Source of the DNA: Telmatactis stephensoni
Taxonomy: Eukaryota > Cnidaria > Anthozoa > Actiniaria > Isophelliidae
DNA length: 64,000 nucleotides
NCBI GenBank assembly: GCA_029948255.1
Contig: JALIZF010001726.1
Coordinates: forward strand, 1-64,000
Reading direction: 5' to 3'
The notes beneath the pieces were generated by a model. That model was not told the origin of the DNA. It ran no database searches and worked only from the letters and a program-made list of their open reading frames with translations. The position numbers and the translations under genes are program-made. Numbering within the stretch: position 1 is the stretch's first letter; the number at the start of each line of letters is the position of its first letter. This document shows, piece by piece, positions 25,001-37,600 of the stretch.

Positions 25001-28000
25001 ATAGAGGCCCTACCTATGGTTATTCTTGTTCATCTTGGCCCCTTTTTTCTAGGTTCGATTTCCTTTACAGATGCGCCTCTTTCATGAAAAGCCCAGGAAA
25101 AACAGCCTCAGGCATTCATTTTACAAATCCCTGCGCGCCCGGGACTTCTTGAGAAGGCTTGCGCGTCGAGTGTTGATGAAACATTATGATAAAACTGAAT
25201 TTATTCAAATAACAAACCTGGCACGTACAATTGTAAAATGAGGAAGAGAACGTTATTTTAAGGTCAGATTTCCCATCTATTCTTGTAATACACTGTTGTG
25301 TTCCGCTAGCTTAAGTGCCAATTTGCTACCGCTTGCGTCATTGTTAATAAACATGACGTCATTACGTCAAAGCGAGTAAAAGTGCCGTCTTTATCCAAAC
25401 AGTGCGAACTTACCGAAATACGTGAGTTGTCGAAGATCTTTAGCTTTCTCTCCACTTGCTTTTTCACTTGCTTTTGCTCGGATTCGGAATAAGGATGTCA
25501 CGTGACTGCCAATATTGATATCTGCTCTCTGAAGCAGCCGCTGACCACCAGCACTCTCAATTGCTGGAAAGAGAACAAAAGTTTTTAGTTAACTTATTGG
25601 GAATACTGAATTTATGGTAACAATGTATTTTATAAGTGGTCATCAGTTTTACTTAACGTGATCGAATGATACATATCTACAAATCTATACCACAGGAAGC
25701 CCAAGCTTGAAAAAAGGAACGATAATTTATCGCTACATACATTTACTATAAATGTGGAAATATCGAGCTTCGGTTCTCTGTGTCCAACGTGTGCGTAGCT
25801 AACGCTAAGGAGGGAAGGAGGGAAAGGACTTTTCCAAGCCCCCTCTTCTAGTAGTGTCAACTAGGCCAACTACGCAGGCTAACAAACAAAGAACCAAGCG
25901 AAAGTAAAACGAAATGGAGTGCCTTTAACTATAATCATATAATATTTACTTGTAGAATCTCTAAGTACAAGCATAACGAGTGCAAGTCTTCGACTGTGTT
26001 CTTTGGATAACTCGAAGTGGAATATGATTAGCCATAGGTAAAGCCGGGTCAACACTGTTAGCGGTTCGTTTACACGGCAACATCTTGATGACACTCTTAC
26101 GAAATATCCTGCTTTGAAAGGCGTAGATACATGGATTTGAAGCTGCGCTTACTGCTGTTAATATCTGATTAACTCTGTGTACAACAGAACCCAATCCAAA
26201 CTGATCTCCAAGATACGTTACCACAGCATAGTAAACTAGCCCTGGAAACCATGTAATAAAGTATACTAGTGTCACTAGAATGACAATCTTGGTAACTTTC
26301 TTTCTAGAGCGATACAACACGCGCTGGTTAATAGATGAAGTCCATTTTCTTCCCCATAACACTACGATAACTCTAGTGTAAGAGTAGGTCATGAAGGTGA
26401 ATGGGACAAGGCCAACTAGTATAAACCATAATAGACTGTAAGCTTTGGATAACTCAATACTAAACCATGCCTCGATACAAAAATCTTGATCGACACTGTA
26501 TATACTGGTGATGAACAACGGGACGTTGAGCAGCAAGGAAGTTGACCATGATATAATGATGTACAGTTTAATTTTTGCTACAGTGACACGTTGTATTGTC
26601 TTGTAAGGATAAACTACAGCGTAGAACCGTTCCAAAGCGATGGATACCAGAGTGAAAACAGATGCCGCACCTCCAACCCATGTTATGTTACCTCCAGTGA
26701 GAAACTTACAGAACAAGTCACCGGTGATTCCATGTGGATGTTCAAACGCATGGATCACGAGAAAACGAGGAACGAGAAAAGCCGAAAACAACGCATCACA
26801 AACCGCGAGATTTGCGATGAGGAAATTGACTGGTTTTCTTAAAAGATGGTTTCGCCCAACTACCAATATCACAAAACTGTTTCCTACTAAACTAAACAAG
26901 ACTAAGATTGAGAAAACAGCGGTGATAGCAACTTCTACAGCGGTTAGCATTGTAATTATGAGATCGTTGAGGAAGTCGCTCTCACTTTATGCTAACAAGA
27001 ACTGGATCGCCTTCTTGTGATCATTATCAACTACTTTACAAAAGTCATAATGGGGAACTTGTTAATCAAACACAAAGGCCTGAAAACTGTCATTAACACG
27101 GAAATCAGCTCGGCGGGTTTCAAAACTGTATTAGAATAATGAACGGAGACAGTTTCGCTTGTATTTTTTAAATGCTCGTTCCTTTTATTTATACTTAACT
27201 AAATGGGAACAATGTTCGGTTTTGTTGAGAAAACTTGTTATATAGTTTAAGAATGAGTATAAAATACATCTGGACCAGATGGTATCTGTTAAGAGAAGAC
27301 AATATAAACACTTAAACGGCCTCATAGGTCGCACAACTGCGTTTCTCCTACTGGTCTTCATCAAAACTGAATTGACAAACTCATAATTTAATTTCACTAT
27401 AATTTCTATTTTATTCCAAGTGTTAAAATCTCTTTTCTTGTGTGAAATGTGAAGTTATACATCCTGGGTTTAAAAGCGGGGGTGACATTTGTCACCTAAA
27501 ACATACTAGTTACATAAACAGTTATTAAGTCCTCACTTGAAGGTTAAACACCTGTCATCGACATTTTCTTTCATTAGAAATTTTAGAAATTTTTGTTATT
27601 ATTTATTTATTATTTATTTATATGTCCTTATTTCTAGTAGTTAGTTAGATACACGATCCCATAAGCAATGAGCTTTAATTCTTATCGTGTTAAAATAACG
27701 TTGATGTATGTATGTATGTATGTATGTATGTATGTATGCATTAGAAATAAGAAGCCTGAACAGCTCAGCCACTGAAAACCATCAATTGTTTCTTATTCTT
27801 TCTTCATCAATTGTAGTATTTCTGCTAGTAGTCAAAGGGCCCTTTGCATCATCCCACTAGTCACATGATGGAAAAATATATATACTGAGAGATCACCATT
27901 TACACTGAGACATCTGAAACAAAGACGAGTCAAGCTTGATTGTTTGAAGTCCTTTTTGTTTCAAATTAATTCAGTATGGCGGATTTTGTATCATGTGACT

Positions 28001-31000
28001 AATTAATGCAAAGGCCTATGCATGGTTACCACAACAAAACCGATCACAAAACTCCCTGACTTTTTCCTGGCTTTTCCTTGACTAAAGTTTAATTTTCCCA
28101 ATATTCAGTAGCCTATGTTTTCAATTCAAATGACTCTTCTCATCAGCTAGCAAATTGAGTAGATGACAATGATATAAAACCATCATACCAAGCTAAGAGA
28201 CACCATACATTTTAAAATGCTGTGTGAACAATATAATTCCCTGACTTTTGTTCAAAATTTAATTTTTTCCTGACTGAAAGTGGAATTCCCTGACTTTTCT
28301 CTGACCTCGAAAATATTTTTTCCTGACTTTTCCCTGACCTGTGGCAAGCATGCTATGACTTACATATTCTCATTGATAACGCACACACGTTGTTTTCTTT
28401 TTTCATTCATACAATAACGACAGTTTTCACCATTAAACTAATTTGAAAAATATTTCCTTCAAAGTGAACACCTTTAGAAAAGTGATGTCGCCTTCAAGCC
28501 GGATCCAAATATTAAAGGATAATTGATTATGTTTCAAGATTGTCTTACCTTCTGGTTGGTACGTGAAAAGTACCAAGTTTTGTTCCACGTCTGAAGCTGG
28601 AAAATAGATAAAAACATTTTGTAGTGCTTCTGCATCTCCATTTATTTAAAAACACTTATTCGCTGTGAGGACCCTCTCCTCTGCTCTCTTTCTATCTTGG
28701 ATCATTTTTACACAATCACAATCCTCTTACGAGTTCGAGAGGCCTTCTACTACTATGCAAACTCTCCACGGATACCGGTCTGTTGATTGTGCGATAAAAT
28801 CGTCTGTTCGATAAAGACAATCTCGGCACGGTAGGATTATTAGACAAGTGTTTCCATATGGGGTAAACAGTTTTCACGATGACGAAGAAGATGATGATGA
28901 GCTTTAGTTGTAACGATCAGGAACACCAAGTCATGTGCTCTTCTGATCCTTTTGATTCAAAGAGAAATCATAATTTACTATGTGAAACTACGTACCCAAG
29001 AAACCCAGCTGTGTTCCATCAATAAAGAATTCTGTGCCATAAACCTCTAGATTGTGTGGGTCCTGTTGGAAATGGTATGTCAATAAAAGGCACGAGACAG
29101 AACGAAAAACACTGATACGCTATCCACATTTACTCTCATTACTGACCTTGCTCACAAAGGCTAATGTTTTGGTTTCTTCCTAAAGTGTAGTAAAGTATAG
29201 ATTGAAGATCATTAATTATTTTAGGACTTATTTAATTCAGTGACGATATCTTCTATTAATTTGACAATGATATTTTATTCAATACATTCCATATTTCTGT
29301 GCGTCTGTACTCTCACAGATGCACAGATGACGTCAAAATGCGATAAAAACGACGCTATACGAGATCGAGACGAATTCAAGTGGCGTGCTGTTCTTACTAC
29401 ATTTTGATGTCTTTTATGTAGCTATTAGAATATAGGCGCATGTAAAAAAGAACCTGTTTTATATTTCATCAAACTACTTCAACCAATGAGAGCGCCGTAA
29501 TATGCTGTGATGACATCCGTGTGTCTGTTCTTTAATCACACATGGTTGTCGACCAATCAGAATGCGCGTAATATTCTATGACGACATCCGTGTGTCTGTT
29601 TTTTAATCACACATGGTTCTCGTCCAATCAGAGCGTGCGTAATATACCAATTGTTATAATACAATCTGAAGATCACCGTCAATGTCATCATTATGACGAT
29701 TATTTTTTGCAGAACTCACCTGCAAGCGTAGCAGTGTTATACTCTTAACAAGATCTGCTGCCAGGACAAAATTCCTGATGGTGACAAGCGAGTGAATGTA
29801 CAGCTGAGTATCGATGAAGGCCATTCCTATCAAATCGTTGTTTTCAAAATTCCATATGTATATCTGAAACAGTAACACCATATATCATTACGTTGGTACT
29901 GACACGTAAAGACGACGAAAACGTCGTGAGCGGGTTTTTAATAAGTGCGTCGTCGTTTTCGAGGTTGATTTTGGCAAGAACATCAGCTAGAGCTTTCTCT
30001 GCGCCCAGCTAAAACGTGAAAACGACAGACAAAGAGAAACGTGGTCACGCCTCTTCGTTAAACAAGGTCTATTTTTTCAAATACCCAAACACGCGTACCG
30101 TAACCAGATATTGCGGACAGTATTGGTTTCCCAATAGACAGAAACCCCATACATTGTCCCTTCACTGTCTGTATTAGGAGTTCAACAATACTAATCGTAC
30201 GAGCCGCAGGTACTGGACAAAATATGATAAAACTTGATTGTCAAAGTCACATGGAAGCACGACGAGTACAATCCCATATTGCTCACCTTCTGTCCTATAC
30301 CGCTGACAAGATAACCGTTGACTTGATTAAGCGCTGTAACGGGACCCTTTTGTTCCTTGTCGTAAAGAAGCTAACAAGATAAACAAGAATGAATAGATGA
30401 ATGAACAACTGAAAGAACGAAAACAAACAAACACATACAAACAAACAAACAACGTTCTTTGGAGGGGGAAGGGTAGAATTCTTAGTGTCATCGTTTTCTG
30501 CTAATAGTTACCTTGAATTTATTTTTGGTCAGTGGTTGGCCTGGTTCAGGAACTACTTCAATAATGTCAAAGATCAGGATCTGAAAACAAAAAATATTTG
30601 TGAGCATAGCCACGACATTGTCATATTGCTACGATGATAAAATGAGCAGCCTTCATGTAAAGAAACACCGCGATGGATTATTAACATGTTATTACATGGT
30701 GTCGTTATCTGCTTTTCTACTCATTTCTACATGAGGGTCTCAATGCGGTGGTGGATATTACGGTTAACGGTTAACCCTATTGTGACCCTCCTACATTTCC
30801 TCATGTTTTGTTTGTTTCTTTTCCTTTCTCATCAGTCTTAAATTTTCCAGAACTAAATAAATACTACTTGCTGTTCCCCTACTGCCAAATTCCTCTTCAT
30901 ACAACATGGTAGCACCAACATTAATAAACTCCTTGCGCTCAGTGTAAAATAACAAATACTACTTACCCTACCCCTACTGGCAAATTCCTCTCCATACAAC

Positions 31001-31675
31001 ATGGTAGTACCAACACAAATAAACTCCTTGCGTCCAGTGTAAAATAACAAATGATACTTACCCTACCCCTACTGGCAAATTCCTCTCCATACAACATGGT
31101 AGTACCAACACAAATAAACCCCCTGCGTCCAGTGTAAATAACAAATACTACTTACCCTACCCCTACTGGCAAATTCCTCTCCATACAACATGGTAGTACC
31201 AACACAAATAAACCCCTTGCGTCCAGTGTAAAATAACAAATGATACTTACCCTACCCCTACTGGCAAATTCCACTCCATACAACATGGTAGTACCAACAC
31301 AAATAAACCCCCTGCGTCCAGTGTAAATAACAAATACTACTTACCCTACCCCTACTGGCAAATTCCTCTCCATACAACATGGTAGTACCAACACAAATAA
31401 ACCCCTTGCGTCCAGTGTAAAATAACAAATGATACTTACCCTACCCCTACTGGCAAATTCCTCTCCATACAACATGGTAGCACCAACACTAATATACCCC
31501 CTGCGTCCAGTGTAAATAACAAATACTACTTACCCTACCCCTACTGGCAAATTCCTCTCCATACAACATGGTAGTACCAACACAAATAAACCCCTTGCGT
31601 CCAGTGTGCGTTTCTTGACTGTGTAACATCAGGTTTTTCATGGTGGTCACGTGTTCCCATTCATCAAGATCATGA
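22067..31675 (-). CDS. CPSF1: CPSF1 exons 29-39 (CPSF_A domain, C-terminus)
   Basis: Exons: 31534-31675, 30512-30580, 30287-30370, 29720-29863, 29147-29179, 28996-29062, 28549-28596, 25414-25563, 24592-24721, 23617-23755, 22067-22114. They encode [116 protein letters not shown] and the short last exon [19 protein letters not shown]. Exon 29 begins in phase 2 while exon 28 ends in phase 1, which shows that a coding piece between them is missing from this model. Confidence 0.95.
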
Positions 31676-34600
31676 CTGAAATACAAGTGTGAGTCATGGA
31701 AACTCAAGCGTATAGGTTTACGAGTCAAGCGATCGTTGCTATAGAAACTTAGGCAGGTGACAAGCTTTTTGTTAACTTATTCAAGTACTGTGAGGATGTC
31801 TGTGGGATTTCCTTCATCAAAATCGCCAGTGTTTGTATATGGTATTTTAAGAGCTTTGCGTAAAATGAGCGAGCTTTGCGTAAAATGAGTAAGCCTTGCG
31901 TAAAATGAATGAGTGTTCCGTAATATGAATTAGCCTTCCGTGAGGTGGACTACAGGAAGAACGCACTTCTTTATCACTTATTTTACGAAGATTACTGGAA
32001 ATGAGCCCGCACACCATCAAATAACATGATTTCAAAGTATTTACCGTGTTGCGCGCGCAAATCCACCGTGTTTAGTGAGCTTACCGTGTATTAGGAATGA
32101 TTTCCCAACTTAAAGGCGACATTAGTTGTATGGTAAACTTTTCCATTGAAGGATAAATAAATCGAGAATCTGAAAAAATCACAAAAATGAATAATTTCAG
32201 TTTTAAATAAACTAACACAAAACATCTCGGTAAAGTAATAACACGCGCGCGCGATTAAATTTTGCTCGCGCAGTTTGTTGACGTATGAAGCGCTTGTAAC
32301 GGTTTAAAACCTCGAATCAAAACAACGAAAACGACCACATAGACGATCAAACAGTCATGGCTTCACTCCCAAAGACACCATTTTCATCGACAGCGCATGT
32401 TTCTCCTAATAACATAATAGAAAGGCCACCAGCAGAAGGCAATCATGATGTGCCAGAGGATGTCGAGAAACACAGAGAGAAAGATCTCGCTAACATTCCC
32501 ACAACTGCGGCAGCAGAAAACGTGGAGCACCACAAGGAAGTAGATGCACAAAGTTTGAAGAATATGACTGTGCTTGTTAAGATTGAAGATTGTGACTGTG
32601 GTAGTCAAGTAAGGAAGAACAACCAAACTTCACCGGATTCCCGAGAGAAACTCATTTCAAGTGTGGCAGCTTCGCTTGTGGAAGACACCATCAAAGCCGC
32701 GAAAACTGCGGTCTTAAAAGATGTGACCGTTGTAGTCAAGTTTGGAGAATGCGACTTTGGTAGTCAGGTTACGAAGAACGAAACTAGTGGAGAAGAATTC
32801 ATTTCAAGCGTGGCAACTTCGCTAGTGGAGAACACTATCAAAGCAGCGAAGACCGCGGTTCTACAGCAGGAAACCCAAGACCAAGATGTCGAGGAGGAAG
32901 AGGATGAATGCTATGGTATACTAGGCTTAAAAGAACTATTCATTCAAAATGTTGCGGCTTTGTTAGTGGAAGACACCATCATAGCAGCCGACATGGAACT
33001 TAACAGAGACGATACTGCAGAATCCATCGAAAAACAAAGAATCCATCGCGATATTTTTTATATGTTTCTCCTCAAGATACGGGACATTACCACCAAATAT
33101 TACCCCGGACAGGATCCACGGATTAAGTGCAGGCTCGGCAGCACTTGGCCTTTAATGGAAAATCCAGAAAATAGTCCAACTGTTTGGGTTGGATCTCTTT
33201 ATAGGTTCCTTCTTACTATGGATATTTTAAGCAACACTTTCTACACACTCAAAAAGCAACAAAGCGAGGATACCCCACAGGCATCGTGTTTGAGAAATGT
33301 CTACGTGGAATATCTCCCATATTATTTTCATTACATACAAGTCCATGGCTGGCAAAACTACAAAACGTATACCGAAATTGAAGATTCATTTTCCAAGTGT
33401 CAATGTGATTATATGATTTAATCAGTGAACATCTATCCCAGTAAATTGCTTTTTTTAAGAGTAAATTAGAATACGACCACTAACAAAACTTTTCACTAAG
33501 CCAACAATGCCTGTACATGTACTCGACTTGTGATTTCTAAAATAAAGCTACTTCTTTGCGTGTCAACTAAGTCATCAATCCATTGTGTTTCTTTTCTGTG
33601 AAAAAAGTGAGGCAGGAATGAGGGGAGAGTGGAGATATCAGTAAACCAACCTCTAATGGTGTCAATAAACTCCTTGTCTTCTGCAGTAGCACGTGGGATG
33701 TGTTTACATGGTTCTTGTTCACTTGTTACTATAGCGTAGGTCTGAAAAACAACACCATACAATGAATGAATTTCCTGCCACTTCTAATGAAGGAATTAAT
33801 ATAAAACGCGCGCGCATGTCTCTGTACTGTGATATAAACACGATGGAAGATGTAGAGCAAGAGAAAAGCAAGCTTAGGAACACGAGGCGTAGCCGAGTGT
33901 TTCTCTTGCTTTTCGAGTGCTCTACATCTTCCAGAGTGGTTATATCACAGTAAAGAGACATAAGCGTTATATCTCAAATATTTTATAAAATACAGTAGAC
34001 ATTTGTTGACCACTGCATTCCATACGTGCTGGGATTAGCCTAGGTTATATGACAGTATATAAAATATTTGAGATATAACGCGCGCGCGCGCTCATTGGCT
34101 GGTTACCATGTATATATCAGGACAGAGACATGGCTCCCACAAAAACGTTGAAAATATTTTATAAAAGCAATATAAAACAATCGCTTATGTCTGTACTGTG
34201 ATATAAACACTCTGGAAGATGCATTGGCGAAAAGCATGACAACACTCGGCTACGCCTCGTGTTCCTAAGCTTGCTTTTCTCTTACTCTACATCTTCCATC
34301 ATGTTTATATCACAGTACAGAGACATGCGCGCATAAAATTAACGATAGATACCTTGCTTTCTCTGTTGTACGCCACCATGTGTGGTGTACACCGTAAAGG
34401 TACTTTACGTACTGGCCATGGTGAATCGTAACTTAGATGAGTAGGGAGAACAGAGATACGAAGCTCACCCTGAAATATCGTAAAAAAACTTTGAAACTTA
34501 GTTCAAACATCGAACTTTTGTCGCGTCGAATGCATTGAAAACAATGGATAATTAGACGGCCTTCTTTGATGTTATTAGATTCGACGCGGCAAAAGTTCGA

Positions 34601-37600
34601 CGTCTGAACTGGGCCTTAATCACACGTTTTCATATGCTTTTGACTTCACTTGGCACTTGTTTATAAGCTTTCATTACTGTTTTGCCCATTTCCCTATGAA
34701 ACAGCGACGGACATGGAAAGGGACAAACCCCTGAATATGTGAATAATTACTCGGGCTACCTACAACTGACTCTACAACTGTGCTGCGGTCGTCAAACGAG
34801 CAAGCGTACAAAAATTACCCCGAAGGCCTTTGCAAGCAAGCTGTTACAAATTTCAAATTCTGTTGCAGGCCGTAGAAAGCAGTTCTACTTTTCGTGAAAC
34901 CGTCTCGTGAAACCGACCTGAGGAAAGTCTCAGCTAAATGACCATGTTACACAGTGTAATGCGTTGTGAAACTCGGCGATCAAGGCAAGTTTCAGAGAAA
35001 AGTTTCAGCATGTAACAACGCCTTTAGTCGGACTTCGTCGTAGCCCAAGTGAACGCTATTACAGCGTCTTGTTAATTCTTGTGTTTCATCTATAAAGTAA
35101 AAACACACTGCAGTCCTCTAAATCTAGACAACTGTGCTTGATTGGAGAACACGTGTATTTGTAAAGTGATACATGCTTACCCTTGTGTTAAAGTACAAAA
35201 AGCCTTTAGGACAGTTAACGTTATGAAAGGCGGCAAAACACGTGACTGGACCATCAATGCTCATTGGATGACATCGAAACGCTCCACGATTGGTTACAAA
35301 TATCCAGTGTGGAAAACTACCACAAACAAAAACCTGAAAGTAAAGCAGGATGTTTCACACTAATGTTTTCTCGACGAAGTATGATCTTCTAGCAAGCCAC
35401 CAATGCAGCCATTCCTCCAACAAATGCCGGGGGGGGGGGGGGGGGCACTCCCATATATTTGCTATATGGGGATACTCCGCCCTAAAGGGGTACCTTTTTG
35501 AGGCCAGAGGGATAGAAAAGTGTAGGAAATTTGCAATTTTGGGTATACCTAAGGATAGGAAATTTGCAAATTTTGGTATCGAACAGGGTCCTAGTATAAA
35601 AAGGGTTGCTCATGTAAGTATCGTGGCCTTAGAAATAGTTTTTCAACATAAAAAAATCACTGTTAACTGTTAAGTTATAAACAAGCTAAAAGGTATATTA
35701 AATGGGTTACCTTCTTGCCAAAATTTGGTATATTAAAGGGTAAGGCGTCGAGAGTGTGGGTGGAGCATCCTTATACAAAATGCCTGGGAATGGCCCCCGC
35801 AGCTTGGAAAAGCTGTGTACAAACAACTTAGCCATCCAGTGTTTTGTAAGCATTGTGTTTGGTAACCAAAGGAAGCTCACCTGATGGAAAGATTTTAACC
35901 AAAAACTTACCCCAGAATATGAGGATACATCTTCAAACACTCGTAGATTTGCCACCTTGGTTTTTACTATACCAAATGAAAATAGGATATCAATCCACTG
36001 AGTTACAAATGCATTGTATTTAGCCAATCACATTTTGTCTTATGTGTCACTGTTTGACAAGGCAACAGGAATATATCTATGCACTCTGGGTAGCTAAAAA
36101 GACATGCCATCAATTTTGATGGTAATCGATGTCTCTGTGTTAAACTTTACCTTCAGGTTCGCTAGTCTTTTCTTTTGGAGGTTTAGCCTTCTTCTCGCGT
36201 ATTAAGACAGTGTGTTGCACCTTGGAGAAACATTCAAATGTTGAATTAAATGTTGCAGAAAGACAGTTGCAATCGAACAGGTAAAAACACAGGGGAAAGA
36301 GTGACCATATAGCTGAGTTAGCCTGTGAACAGGCTCTTAGGGAAGGGGAAGGGAAGGGAAGGGAAGGGAAGGGAAGGAGGAGGCGAGGGGGGAGGGAAGA
36401 GGGGGAAGGGGAGAGGCTCTCCCCTTTCCCCCCTTCCCGCCCCTCCCCTCCCCTTCTCCTTTCCCTTCCCTTCCCCTCCCCTCCCCCAGAGCCTGTTCAC
36501 AGGCTAAGCTGAGTCAATACAGATTAGTTGAAGGCCAGGAATAAGTTTACTGTTGAGCAATGCAAGTAAATGTTTATACAAAATCAGAAGATGATATTGC
36601 CACTTCTAAAATTCCCTGTAACACTAACCCTTTTAAAGCGAATGTTGAGATGTCCTTCCACTGCTGTGTCAGTAAATGGGAATGCTTCATAGATGAGTAA
36701 GTCTTGGTCAACCAAAGCAACTAGAGTCACTCTTTTCTTCATGTAGCCAAGACCAGTTAAGAGAACTTCTTTCACCATGAGAGATTCATCATCACGAACA
36801 CTCGTGCCAGCACTGTGAGAATTTATAATAATTTGCATTTATTTTAAGAGGATAAGATTTAAACAATGTTCTAATATACATATATGTAAAGGCTTGCCAA
36901 AATAGAGCATGCCTGCTAACAATACACACCATATTAGTTGGATAGTCAACTAATAAATTATTTAGTATACAGTTCTGCCAAGACCTAAACCATTTTTGCT
37001 CTTTTTATCGCAATTTTTCAACTTTGTAAATGTGTGATATGATGATGGAAGGCCAATCAAATGTCACTGACTCAATATCTTTTTCTTTTGCATGTTCTTG
37101 TGTAGATCTCGTACTTTTTTGTAGAGTTGTATAATAAATCATATTGCATTACTCAATACATAACACATGCTATTTTCTGATCAGGGAGGGAAAATGAAGA
37201 AACTGGACTTGAACCAGTATCACAGCAGTGAATGAGCAGCATTCTCACTTCTCAGCCAACCATGCCACCAAGCTTTCTAGACAATTACTGTACAGTTGAA
37301 CTTCTACACAAAAAAACACCAAACGGACAGATTTAGTGGTTGACATGGAGGAAGACATTGACCTCCATGTACCCTACCTTGCTCCTGTGCCAGTATCATG
37401 AATGTCCACAAGCACTTTCGGTGCCATGTTGAAGTTCTTGACATAGAACACCAGTTTGAAGTCAGGTAAAGTGTAGATTTCTATCACTCCATTTTGTCTG
37501 CACAAGACACACCAGTAGGTTGGCTTGACTGGTTCTTCTTTAACTTCAGGGATAGGGGCACTGAAAAGAGTAGTAATGAAAATATTATCTGACAATTAGA

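Noticed and set aside
26591..27020. Plus-strand ORFs of 83 and 126 residues
   Set aside because: Antisense of the GPCR coding sequence.
30868..31610. Regular 94/95-bp repeats suggesting a CRISPR-like array
   Set aside because: There are no unique spacers: the whole unit repeats and it derives from the adjacent CPSF1 exon in a eukaryotic gene.
32384..32626. Minus-strand ORF over the nested gene
   Set aside because: Antisense shadow; no CPSF1 similarity.
35707..36027. 106-residue minus-strand ORF near CPSF1 exon 25
   Set aside because: Only its 35911-35966 part, in this frame region, belongs to CPSF1; the rest is intron and repeat sequence.
36318..36507. Gly/Arg- or Pro-rich ORFs on both strands
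   Set aside because: Interior of a purine/pyrimidine foldback element.
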